From DASTEQ01 sp040905185 (GTDB taxonomy: Bacteria; Chloroflexota; Limnocylindria; QHBO01): a stretch of DNA of 64,000 bases. The position numbers and the translations under genes are program-made. Location of the stretch: assembly GCA_040905185.1 (NCBI GenBank), contig JBBDRZ010000001.1:1-64000 (forward strand), written 5' to 3'. Shown here piece after piece: positions 1-7,799 of this stretch (position 1 is its first letter; each line of letters begins with the position of its first letter). The notes beneath the pieces are model-generated. The model was not told the origin of the DNA. It saw only the letters and a list, made by a program, of their open reading frames with translations, and did no database searches.

Positions 1-211
1 GAGCACCTTCCCACGCTAGGGGAAGGCCGCCGTCAGTTACGCACTGCGTATCAGGACGTCGTCACCGTGGAGCCCACAGGCTCCGGATGAGTCCTGGCCT
101 TACCGGCAACGGGATCGGGACGCTGTGAGGTGCAACTGTCCGCGAGGCGGTGACCCCCGCGCCAGCCGGTGGCCTGCTGCTCGACGGGCATATCGCTGCT
201 AGGCTCTCAAC

Positions 212-787
212 GTGAGCCGGGCCTTCACAATCGGCCATTCGAACCACTCGATCGAACGCTTCGTCGAGTTTCTCGAGGCCTACGGAATCGATGTCGTTGC
301 TGACGTGCGCTCGACTCCCACCAGCCGATACAGCCCTCAGTTCGCTGCGGATGCTCTGGCGAGATCCCTGTCCACGATTGGTCTGCGGTACGCCTTCCTC
401 GGAAGGCAACTGGGAGGGCGACCCACCGATCCTGCTCTCTACGACGAGGAGGGGCACGTGCTCTATGGCCTCCTTTCGAGATCACCGGCCTTCGTCGAGG
501 GAATCGAGCGCCTGGTACGCGGCGTTGAGGGCAATCGGGTCGCCGTGATGTGTGGTGAAGAGGACCCGACGTCTTGCCATCGCCGTCGGCTGATCGGTCG
601 CGTTCTCCGCGAGCGGGGTGTCGAGGTCATCCACATTCGCGCTGACGGCCGACTGCAATCGGAGACCGAAGTTGAACGCGAGGAGCAACTCCGCTTCCCA
701 GGTCGATTCCAGCTCAGGCTCTTGTCGATCGACGGTGGCTGGCGCTCAACGAAACCCGTGTCACAGCGTCCGCGAGTCATGCCTTGA
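212..787 (+). CDS. DUF488 family protein (first of a tandem pair)
   Basis: A 191-residue DUF488 protein. It opens with the family-typical FTIGHSNHSIERF, followed by VVADVRSTPTSRYSPQF, and carries the conserved C-x-E plus CHR signature late (MCGEEDPTSCHRRR, about residues 112-125). DUF488 has no firmly established reaction; members occur both as stand-alone proteins and in predicted conflict or defence loci. The start is GTG at 212, directly before the GHS motif. Its last four bases (TTGA) overlap the TTG start of a second DUF488 gene, so the two are translationally coupled, and a dual-OB gene follows in the same way. Family assignment is sure; function is unknown. Confidence 0.88.
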   Translation: MSRAFTIGHSNHSIERFVEFLEAYGIDVVADVRSTPTSRYSPQFAADALARSLSTIGLRYAFLGRQLGGRPTDPALYDEEGHVLYGLLSRSPAFVEGIERLVRGVEGNRVAVMCGEEDPTSCHRRRLIGRVLRERGVEVIHIRADGRLQSETEVEREEQLRFPGRFQLRLLSIDGGWRSTKPVSQRPRVMP

Positions 788-1281
788 CGGCCCAGGTCAA
801 ACAGCTGTTCACAATCGGGATCTACGGCTTCGACGCGACTGCTTTCGTCGTGGCCCTTCGCCACGCCGGCGTCGACGCAGTAGTAGACATCCGCGCGCGC
901 CGTGGGATGCGCGGTCCTCAATACGCGTGGGCCAATAGCCGTCGACTGCAAGAACTCCTCGCGGATGCCGGCATCGGCTACCTCCATCTGCCCGAGTTCT
1001 CACCGACCGCAGGCATCCGCAACCTGCAAAGGGCGGCAGATCGCGAGAGTTCGATAGCCAAGCGCGACAGAGGCCGGTTGAGCGCAGCGTTCATCGAGGC
1101 CTACGAACGCGAGATACTGCGGTCGGATTCGCTGGCTCGTTTCTTAACGGCATTACCAGAAGGCGTCAGCAATCCGGCAATCCTGTGTGTCGAGCGCTTG
1201 CCGGATGCGTGCCATCGGTCTCTGTTAGCCGCGGGCCTGCATGCGGGCAGCCGAGCGCCGGTTCAGGACCTCGTGCCGTGA
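784..1281 (+). CDS. DUF488 family protein (second of a tandem pair)
   Basis: A 165-residue DUF488 paralogue, clearly diverged from its neighbour. The N-terminus FTIGIYGFDATAF replaces the usual GHS, while the signature ILCVERLPDACHR (about residues 140-156) keeps C-x-E and CHR. It starts at TTG within a TTGA overlap with the upstream stop and ends in a GTGA overlap with the dual-OB gene. Two different DUF488 proteins made stoichiometrically suggest a heteromeric complex; this is inference. The altered GHS motif may mean one partner is catalytic and the other structural. Confidence 0.85.
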   Translation: MTAQVKQLFTIGIYGFDATAFVVALRHAGVDAVVDIRARRGMRGPQYAWANSRRLQELLADAGIGYLHLPEFSPTAGIRNLQRAADRESSIAKRDRGRLSAAFIEAYEREILRSDSLARFLTALPEGVSNPAILCVERLPDACHRSLLAAGLHAGSRAPVQDLVP

Positions 1282-1883
1282 CCGAAGTGCTGATCGTTGC
1301 CCGTACTCGTATCGGCGGAGGCGTGTGCGTGGGCGCGCTGGCGCTCGATGACAATCGCAACGTCCGCCTCATGACCTCTCTGGGCGCGTACCAGCCGGCG
1401 GGCTCGCCATTTCAGGTCGGAGAGGTCTACGACATGAACTTGACGCCAGACCGAGGCTTCGAGCCTCCGCACGTTGAGAATGTCCGCGTTGTCGAAGCCA
1501 AGCGCATCCGAGCCGAGCGAGCGATGTTAAGGCTTCTCCGTGCCCGGGTCTCGGTTGTTAGTGGAGGGCCCGACCGGCTCTTCGAAGGAAGACTCGGGTT
1601 CACGTCGAATGATCGCCCGTACATTGGGCGAGACGATCTGCCAAAGGGAAGCGTCGAGTTCTGGGAGCCGGACAACGACCTCCTCTGGGACGGCAAGTCC
1701 TACACTTACTCGTCCGCGATTTCCGGTGAGTTCGCGTTCACCTATGCGGGTGTGGAGCCTCCCGCTGACAAGATTCCAGCAGGCTCTCTCGTGCGGATCT
1801 CGTTAGCGACGTGGTGGCCCGACAATGAGCCACCGGATCGACAGCGATGCTATACGCAGGTGAGCGGCTGGTTCAGCCGCTGA
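1278..1883 (+). CDS. Dual-OB-fold domain protein
   Basis: A 201-residue protein that resembles the dual-OB domain proteins found beside DUF488 genes in predicted conflict systems. It starts VTEVLIVARTRIGGGVCVGAL and contains LMTSLGAYQPAGSPFQVGEVYDM, typical of the compact all-beta fold. I chose GTG at 1278 because it forms a 4-base GTGA overlap with the preceding gene; longer upstream readings would overlap that gene heavily. OB folds usually bind nucleic acid or nucleotides. The gene ends eight bases before the convergent TIGR04141 gene. The family call rests on memory of the sequence type and is moderately sure. Confidence 0.62.
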   Translation: MTEVLIVARTRIGGGVCVGALALDDNRNVRLMTSLGAYQPAGSPFQVGEVYDMNLTPDRGFEPPHVENVRVVEAKRIRAERAMLRLLRARVSVVSGGPDRLFEGRLGFTSNDRPYIGRDDLPKGSVEFWEPDNDLLWDGKSYTYSSAISGEFAFTYAGVEPPADKIPAGSLVRISLATWWPDNEPPDRQRCYTQVSGWFSR

Positions 1884-1891
1884 TCCGCCGG

Positions 1892-3469
1892 TTAGGGGGG
1901 CTCAATGCCGCGGTAGGCAACCTGGTAATCGAGGCGCCGGAGCGTGCGAACCGCCCGGGCGAAATGGGCGCGTGAGAAGAACGGGAGTCCTCGCGGAACG
2001 CGAGCCAACGGCGCAACGATGGCGATGACAACTTCCCAGGCCTGCGGATTCATCCGCTCGTCCGCGATCTGGGCCGCCACTACAGGGAGGCTTGGCTCGA
2101 GGCGCGCCCGCAGCTGGGCGCGAATCTCCGGAAGGTGTCGTAGTGCTTCGGCCGACCCGACCGCCTGGGCAAAGAGATGGCTCAGCTTCTCGGCCCGCAC
2201 ACCTCGCTTGATGTGAATGAGACGAAGGCCCGGACCAGCGATATCGCACAACTCGATTGGCCCGCGTTCACCACGGACACGGGCCAGATCGGCATCGAGC
2301 GCGACCGCGCCCTCGATGCTGGCTGCGGCGCGGGTGTTGTATTCGGTCTCCGAGGCATCCGTCGCGAGGTATGGCGGCAGCGGCACCTCCGCCTCGGGGA
2401 CCGATGCCACGATGCCGTCGATCTCCGCGATGAAATCCGGGTGAATGCGCCACCACCGCCCGTCAGACAGCACATACACACCGTCTTCGGTCTGACGCTC
2501 CGCGATGAGACACCGGTACACGGGCCACGGAATCCGACGATCGGTGTCCCGTGTGATCAACGAGAGGCGGTCCTCATGGAGGCGGTCTAGACGGATGTCG
2601 TTCTCGACCAGGGCGGCGTAGTCGTCGAATGAGACATCCACGCGCCTCACGCCTCGAGGGTCAGCGGAGAATCGGAAGCCCGCCACGTTCGCCCAATCTA
2701 CGATCTCAGGTGGAGCGAGATAGGCACCGCCGCGTTCAGGCTGTGCGAGACCGCCGACGAGGAGATCATCGAGTTCGGCTATGAGAGTAGGATCGATGAC
2801 GGCCCGCTGCCGGTCCAGCATCGAAAACGCCGCCTCGTAGTCGTGGGCCTCGTATGCGATGAGGAGGTCAGCCGCCAGGACTGGAAGCTCCTCCGGTGCC
2901 ACGGGACGGGTGAGATGGAAACCCGCTCGGCCGGTTACCCGTCGCCCAAAGTCAGTGTCGCGCGGTCGCCCGGTCAATGCATGAATGGATTCGCGGTCGC
3001 TCTCGACCCCCAGGGTGCCGAGGCCTGTGCCGCGAGAGGCTTGCCTCCGGTTGAGGAATACCGTCTGCTCCACGGCTCGCGAGTCCACGCTAACCACACC
3101 GTCCGGATCGAGGCGGTTAGCGGCGACGCGCAGGCCGAAGTCATCCACGAGCATCCCTGCTTGAAGCCGAAGGTGGCCGCGACCAAATGCCGCTGCGAAC
3201 CACCGTTCCGCGGAGCGAAACAGCAACACAGCGCCGGGGTTCGCCGCCGTGAGCAGGGGGACTTCGGCAGTGAGCGAGGTGAGTGGCCGAACCCAAGCGG
3301 GTGGCTCGTCGCTGCTCGGTGGAAGAAAGTAGAGCTCTCCATGGATTCCGGTGTCGGGCCGTAAGGCGGCAGGGATAAGTTCCTCAGGTCGCCGGATCAT
3401 GTCGCGTGGCGTCGCGACGTGCGGATGTCCGAGGTACAGGGTCACATCGCCCCATCGGGGTGGTTCCAT
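1892..3469 (-). CDS. TIGR04141/DUF6119 family sporadically distributed protein
   Basis: About 525 residues from the ATG at 3469 (MEPPRWGDVTLYLGHP). It matches the TIGR04141/DUF6119 family. Visible family features are an early VTLYL strand, WFAAAFGRGHLRLQAGMLVDDFGLRVAANRLD, NRRQASRGTGLGTLGVESD and ALTGRPRDTDFGRRVTG. The family is scattered across genomes, usually in defence islands; recent work places relatives near restriction-like systems, but no activity is established. A longer reading exists upstream but is low-complexity and unlike the family. The gene converges on the DUF488/dual-OB operon with only eight bases between stops, so they may form one locus. Confidence 0.82.
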   Translation of the reverse strand: MEPPRWGDVTLYLGHPHVATPRDMIRRPEELIPAALRPDTGIHGELYFLPPSSDEPPAWVRPLTSLTAEVPLLTAANPGAVLLFRSAERWFAAAFGRGHLRLQAGMLVDDFGLRVAANRLDPDGVVSVDSRAVEQTVFLNRRQASRGTGLGTLGVESDRESIHALTGRPRDTDFGRRVTGRAGFHLTRPVAPEELPVLAADLLIAYEAHDYEAAFSMLDRQRAVIDPTLIAELDDLLVGGLAQPERGGAYLAPPEIVDWANVAGFRFSADPRGVRRVDVSFDDYAALVENDIRLDRLHEDRLSLITRDTDRRIPWPVYRCLIAERQTEDGVYVLSDGRWWRIHPDFIAEIDGIVASVPEAEVPLPPYLATDASETEYNTRAAASIEGAVALDADLARVRGERGPIELCDIAGPGLRLIHIKRGVRAEKLSHLFAQAVGSAEALRHLPEIRAQLRARLEPSLPVVAAQIADERMNPQAWEVVIAIVAPLARVPRGLPFFSRAHFARAVRTLRRLDYQVAYRGIEPP

Positions 3470-3623
3470 CGTTGTCACACATGCAACTGTGGCGCGAGTC
3501 CTCGTCTGCCGCAAGGGAGCGTTCGTTGTGCCGTTTTGTCGTTCGAATCGCGTTTGCCCCCGGAGCCGTGACATCGAAGGTGTCACAAGGAGGGAGGACG
3601 ATGCGATCCAGGAGGTACAGACG

Positions 3624-3836
3624 ATGGACGCGCGGCGATTGTCAGCAAACAGACTGGCCGAGAAGGTCGATTGGGAAGGCGGACCTTTGGGCGCGCTGGA
3701 GTACGGCGTCCGAGCGGAGAACATCGAAGACCCAGTCCTTCGGTCCCTCTGGCGTGATCTCGAGAATGGCTATCGTGCGCTAACGCCTCTGGTGACGCAG
3801 ATCGAGCAGCGGCTCAAGCAGGCCCGCATCGGGTAA
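3624..3836 (+). CDS. Small hypothetical protein, 70 residues
   Basis: ATG at 3624 follows a strong AGGAGGT ribosome-binding site at 3610-3616. The product is a charged, mostly helical 70-residue protein (MDARRLSANRLAEKVDWEGG at its start; C-terminus LVTQIEQRLKQARIG). No domain is recognised and there is no membrane segment. It is transcribed divergently from the TIGR04141 gene with about 150 bp between starts, so a shared regulatory region is likely. It may be a small regulator or partner of that locus, which is inference only. Confidence 0.55.
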   Translation: MDARRLSANRLAEKVDWEGGPLGALEYGVRAENIEDPVLRSLWRDLENGYRALTPLVTQIEQRLKQARIG

Positions 3837-4154
3837 GCGCACCACCTAGAGAGCGCTTGACTGTGAGTAATGTGCTCGCTCGGGGAAGCGGATGCCCCCG
3901 GGTACCTCGTCGGACCGGGACGCTCAGCGCCCTCTGCCGAACACGCCTTCGAAGCGGGGCAGGAACGTCGGTGCGGGCCCGCGTCTCTCAAGGCAAAGGG
4001 CTCTTGATTGACGCTACCCGAGCATAGACCGTTTGCATGCGTACAGGCATGGGGCGCAGCCTTCGAGCGCAGGTCGCTGAAGAATCCGGATTGAGCTAGG
4101 CGGGAGCGCAATGCTGGGCGAACTCCCAGGCGAGTCACCTGGGTCAGGTCGCCG
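3837..4154. other. Intergenic stretch without a credible gene
   Basis: About 320 bases between the small gene and the end of the adenine methylase. Open frames on either strand are low-complexity and lack start signals. I see no convincing hairpin, repeat or RNA gene. Confidence 0.5.
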
Positions 4155-5786
4155 CTAGAGGTCCACCCTCGACCCTCTGCGCCCCTGGCGTCTTGCGAGC
4201 AGGACATCAGCCGCAGCGGTCAGAACATCGTGATCGAGCCGAAGAACGACATCGACCGCTTCGCTCGCCCGTCGGCGGTGTCCATTTCGTACCAGCTCGT
4301 CCAGCCGGTGGAAAAGGGCGATAAGCTCGCGCTGCTGCCCGTCATCGATCGCCGGCAGTAGCAGCCGCTCGGCCTCCTTCGTCTCCAGCTTGAGAACACC
4401 GCCGCCATAGGCCCTTCCCTCCACCTCGGCAGAGAGCGCCCAAAGGCCGCTGAGCGAGAGAGCCACAACTGCCCGACGATCGAGCCTGTCAGTGAGCAAG
4501 GTCACGCCATGGACAAGGTTGCTGCTGACTGCGCCGACGTCGTTCGTTATTAGTCGCGGCGCGTTGTGGCTCATGTAGGGCAGGAAGGCGTCGGCCCGCC
4601 GGCGCGGGAGCGGTACGCGATACCAGGGCTTGCGGTGGCGCGGCTTGTAACGCTCGGCGACCCCGCGCTTCCTGCCCTCCTCGAGGTAGGCGCGGATGGC
4701 AGATTCGCCCGGTCCAGCGATCGCATCGGGGCGGAAGAGGCGCCGAAGCTCGGATGGCTGCACCGACAAGCCGGTCAGGTCGCCCGGCCGCTCGACGGTT
4801 GGGAGAAGAGCTCGTTCTGGCAGGCGACGCTCGCCTGCTTCTTGGGCGCTCAGCACGAAGAAGGCGTTCGAGCCGCTGACGAAGCCGATGTCCACGCTGG
4901 CGATGTCTCCCAGACGCTGATAACGGCCCGAGCCCACCAGGCCGGCATAGAGCTGCGCAACATCCTCCGACACGTGAGCACTCCAGCGCTTCGTCGGAGA
5001 GTCATGCCCTGATCCGTTGCCGTTGGGCGAGCCGCGAGTGGCCTTGGCTCGCGTCGGTAGCAACCCGGTCTCATACAGCGCTGACTCACTGGCTACGCGG
5101 ATCACCCGAAGCCCGGCATGGTCGTCGTTCGACGCCAGAAGCAGCACGGCATCGACCTGGGCGTCCTCGAAAAGCAGGCCGTCGAAGGCGATGATGACCA
5201 CCGAGCCGAAGCGCCTTAGGAGAAAGGCCCGGACGGCCTGCGCGTAGTCGGTGTGCAGCAGCTCCGCAGGCAGGACGAGAGCCAAACGGCCGTCCTCGGC
5301 CAGGAACGATGTGGCATGGACCACGAAGCTGGCCCAACTCGACGACAGGCTGCTCAGCTCAACGCCTTGCTCGAGGGCGCGCGCGGTGCTGCTACTGCGC
5401 TGTTCACCCCTCCAGCCGTGATAGCGGATGTAGGGGGGATTGCCGATCGCCGCGGTCACCGTGCCGCCCAGGTCCACCGGGGACAGGTCGAAGAACGAGA
5501 CGTTGTGGATGGTCGCGCCCGGTGCCTCGGAGGCTGCCTTGTTGGCCTCGGTTGCGTCGAGTTCAACGCCAATCAGCCGACCGTTCACTCCACCTTCGCG
5601 CAAGTCACCGAAGCGTCGGTAGGCGGCGCCAATGAATACACCGTCGCCACATGAGGGCTCCAGGACCCGATCGGATGCGGATCGGATCGCCCAGCGGCAA
5701 AGAAAGTCGGCGACCGCAGGGGGCGTATAAAACGCACCGCGGGCCTTGATCTGGAGCGGCGTCTCGCTTGTCGTCGGTGTCGGCAC
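4155..5786 (-). CDS. N6-adenine DNA methyltransferase (Eco57I/TaqI-like class)
   Basis: A 543-residue adenine-specific methyltransferase. The GAFYTPPAVADFL segment (about 17-29) precedes motif I LEPSCGDGVFIGAAY (about 43-57) for SAM binding. Catalytic motif IV, AIGNPPYIRYHG, is at about 113-124. The C-terminal half (about 280-510) looks like a target-recognition region of the TaqI/type IIG kind. No nuclease motif is seen, so this is a stand-alone methylase. A gene for a probable endonuclease starts 77 bases away on the other strand, giving a divergent restriction-modification pair. The methylase is expected to protect host DNA at the same site. Confidence 0.88.
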   Translation of the reverse strand: MPTPTTSETPLQIKARGAFYTPPAVADFLCRWAIRSASDRVLEPSCGDGVFIGAAYRRFGDLREGGVNGRLIGVELDATEANKAASEAPGATIHNVSFFDLSPVDLGGTVTAAIGNPPYIRYHGWRGEQRSSSTARALEQGVELSSLSSSWASFVVHATSFLAEDGRLALVLPAELLHTDYAQAVRAFLLRRFGSVVIIAFDGLLFEDAQVDAVLLLASNDDHAGLRVIRVASESALYETGLLPTRAKATRGSPNGNGSGHDSPTKRWSAHVSEDVAQLYAGLVGSGRYQRLGDIASVDIGFVSGSNAFFVLSAQEAGERRLPERALLPTVERPGDLTGLSVQPSELRRLFRPDAIAGPGESAIRAYLEEGRKRGVAERYKPRHRKPWYRVPLPRRRADAFLPYMSHNAPRLITNDVGAVSSNLVHGVTLLTDRLDRRAVVALSLSGLWALSAEVEGRAYGGGVLKLETKEAERLLLPAIDDGQQRELIALFHRLDELVRNGHRRRASEAVDVVLRLDHDVLTAAADVLLARRQGRRGSRVDL

Positions 5787-5863
5787 TGGTCATCCTCGCG
5801 CTGCCCCGAACGATACTTCAGGACGCGACAGCAGCGCGTCGCAACCTGCTACGGTCCTGATCG

Positions 5864-6751
5864 ATGGGTGCCTTCGATGCCTTCGCCGACATCCCGCCAG
5901 ATACGACGTCGCCGTGGTCGAACGGTGCCTACCGCCCGAACATCGAGCAGCTCCAACTACTGCTGAGTAAGTGCGTGGTGGGCGGGAAGTGGTCCGAGTC
6001 CCAAGGCGGCGCAGTCGGAGCGGCGCTCGATCTGTGGGTCGCCCGCGAGCTTCGACGCGCTGGCTATGAGGACGATGCTGTTTGGCCGCGAGAGCAAGAC
6101 CCGCGTGTGTTGCCGGCCAGCGTGGCACGGGCGGTCCGCAAGCTCTCCAAGACCGACAAGACGAGCCACGTCGTGGAGCGCATCGTCAAGCACGCTGGCT
6201 CGGCCGGCCCCAGTGTCTTCGGCGAGTTCTTCGGCAAATCGGTCGATGTACTCGTGGCTGATTGGGATCGTGGGGTCGAGGTCATGGTGAGTACCAAGGG
6301 CATGACCTCGTCGTTCGGGAAAAACCTCACCAACCGTTGGGAAGAGTTCGCAGGCGACCTGCGCAACCTGCGCGGTCGCTTCCCGTTGGCGGTGCTGGGG
6401 ATCACGTACATGTCGGATGCCAAGGTGGTGAAGGTCCCTAAGACCTTCGCGCGCATGCTCGACATGCTCCGCAAGCTGAGGATGGAGACGGCGCCGAGTC
6501 GGGCCTACGACGCAGCGACTTTGATTCTGGCCTCCCCGACGGAGGATGGCGTGCGCCTGGAATTAGATCAGGTCCCGGAGGATTTGCATCCAGGCCAGTT
6601 CTTCGACGCCGTGCTCTCACGGGCCTTTGAGCGTCTGCCTGTCTCGGAGCGGGATCAGGCACGCAGGCTCTATGGCGGAAGAGCGCTGCCGACCGCAGAG
6701 GCCCAACCCGCCGACGGCCCCAAAGGCCCGGAGCCCGACGCGGAGGCATAG
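5864..6751 (+). CDS. Probable type II restriction endonuclease
   Basis: A 295-residue protein encoded divergently from the adenine methylase, the classic arrangement of a restriction partner. A candidate PD-(D/E)xK core is GKSVDVLVADWDRGVEVMVSTKG (about 126-148, given here in pieces: GKSVDVLVAD then VEVMVSTKG), with an Asp in the first strand and S-T-K where ExK is usual. Such (D/E)-to-S changes occur in some type II enzymes. Helical segments follow (NRWEEFAGDLRNLRGRFPL). The C-terminal 25 residues are Pro/Ala-rich and probably disordered. Family name and site are unknown; function is inferred from context and the weak core motif. Confidence 0.6.
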   Translation: MGAFDAFADIPPDTTSPWSNGAYRPNIEQLQLLLSKCVVGGKWSESQGGAVGAALDLWVARELRRAGYEDDAVWPREQDPRVLPASVARAVRKLSKTDKTSHVVERIVKHAGSAGPSVFGEFFGKSVDVLVADWDRGVEVMVSTKGMTSSFGKNLTNRWEEFAGDLRNLRGRFPLAVLGITYMSDAKVVKVPKTFARMLDMLRKLRMETAPSRAYDAATLILASPTEDGVRLELDQVPEDLHPGQFFDAVLSRAFERLPVSERDQARRLYGGRALPTAEAQPADGPKGPEPDAEA

Positions 6752-7000
6752 CTCGGCGGCACGCTTAACAGCCTGCGACCGCACAGCGGGGGGTCCCATG
6801 CCGCGCGGCTCGGGAGGCGGAGACCCAGCGCCGCACGATATGTCGGTTCTTGGCGGAGAGGGGAGGACGGTGCGGAGAACCCCGGTTCGTCGGCCCGGCC
6901 GGTAAGGCTCGACGAGCGGTCCTGCGTCCGGCTCATCCGAGCCCTCAGCCGATAGGAACCCGCCGTGCTCCCTGCGCGGTCCGCTGGCACGTGCGTCTGA

Positions 7001-7462
7001 TCAGCAGGCGACGTCGGCTTCGCGCTCCGTTCGGGGAGGCATCAACCACTCTCCGAATTCGGCGTCGAAGTCGCGATGGATGAAGCAACGATCCCCCGGA
7101 CCGGCGTCCACGCGATCGTCGGGCCGCTCGCCGGCCGGCCAAAACGCGAGCTCGATGACGTCGACCGGCAGTTCCTCGATCCCTCGATCTCTTGCCTGAA
7201 CGAAGCGATGCCGCCCGTTGCCGGTTCCGACGTAGCGCCTATGCCATCGGCCATCGCCCGAACGCCAGTTGTACTCGCGGTGGAGCGTCATCGGGTCTCG
7301 CTCCACCCACTCCCCCCAGCTCGGAGCTGCCATCTCGTGCCCGGCAAACTCCGCGGGAACCTGGGTCAGGTCGATCTCTGCGACGTTCACCACCCGGCGC
7401 TCGTTTCCGTAGCCGGGCGCCCAGGCATCCCACTTCGCAAGTTTCCGGCCATTCCTCGCCAT
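7001..7462 (-). CDS. Hypothetical protein with ParB/sulfiredoxin-like motif
   Basis: A 153-residue frame with strongly GC-rich third codon positions, so probably real. I do not recognise the whole protein. The stretch NGRHRFVQARDRGIEELPV (about 82-100) resembles the ParB/sulfiredoxin-like GxHRxxAAxxxGxxxVPV motif, used by ParB N-domains for CTP and by related nucleases or regulators. N-terminal NVAEIDLTQVP would fit the strand that precedes it in that fold. The neighbours are phage-integrase fragments, so this may be a leftover of a mobile element. The start at 7462 has no clear ribosome-binding site. Confidence 0.5.
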   Translation of the reverse strand: MARNGRKLAKWDAWAPGYGNERRVVNVAEIDLTQVPAEFAGHEMAAPSWGEWVERDPMTLHREYNWRSGDGRWHRRYVGTGNGRHRFVQARDRGIEELPVDVIELAFWPAGERPDDRVDAGPGDRCFIHRDFDAEFGEWLMPPRTEREADVAC

Positions 7463-7478
7463 CCCGCGCAGGCTAACT

Positions 7479-7600
7479 CCAGCCCCCGCCGGTCGCGGTA
7501 CGACCGGGCGAAGGTGTGACGCAGCGTGTGGGGGCTGCAGCGACCGGGAATGCCGGTCCGCGCCTTGAGCCGGTTGAAAACCTGCTGGTGAAGCGCTACG
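7479..7600 (-). pseudogene. Tyrosine recombinase remnant (catalytic HxLRH segment)
   Basis: A minus-strand fragment reads VALHQQVFNRLKARTGIPG and then CSPHTLRHTFARSYRDRRG, the HTLRHTFA catalytic box of phage-type tyrosine recombinases. Nothing upstream or downstream in the same frame continues the enzyme, so it is a broken piece. It abuts, in opposite orientation, a second integrase fragment. Together they mark the left border of the cytosine-methylase cassette. Confidence 0.75.
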
Positions 7601-7662
7601 TAGCGCTGGCAGACGCCGACCTGGCCAGCCGCCATCGGCGCGCTTCCCCAGCCGACCGGTTA
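7582..7662 (+). pseudogene. Tyrosine recombinase remnant (C-terminus)
   Basis: A plus-strand reading gives KRYVALADADLASRHRRASP followed by ADRLL, the typical C-terminal tail after the active-site Tyr region (RYV...D...HRRASP-D). The catalytic core before it is missing. It lies head-to-head with the minus-strand HTLRHTFA fragment, which implies an inversion or two separate insertions. Confidence 0.7.
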
Positions 7663-7799
7663 CTGGGTCGCGTTTCGACTCCCGTGGCTCCAGATACGTG
7701 GATCGGCGCGACCGATTAGCTGTCGCTGTGGTTCGTCACGATCCAGATACGCTAATGGGTTGCACGGTCTTGGCCTGCAGCCTGGCAGAGAGGTCTAGA

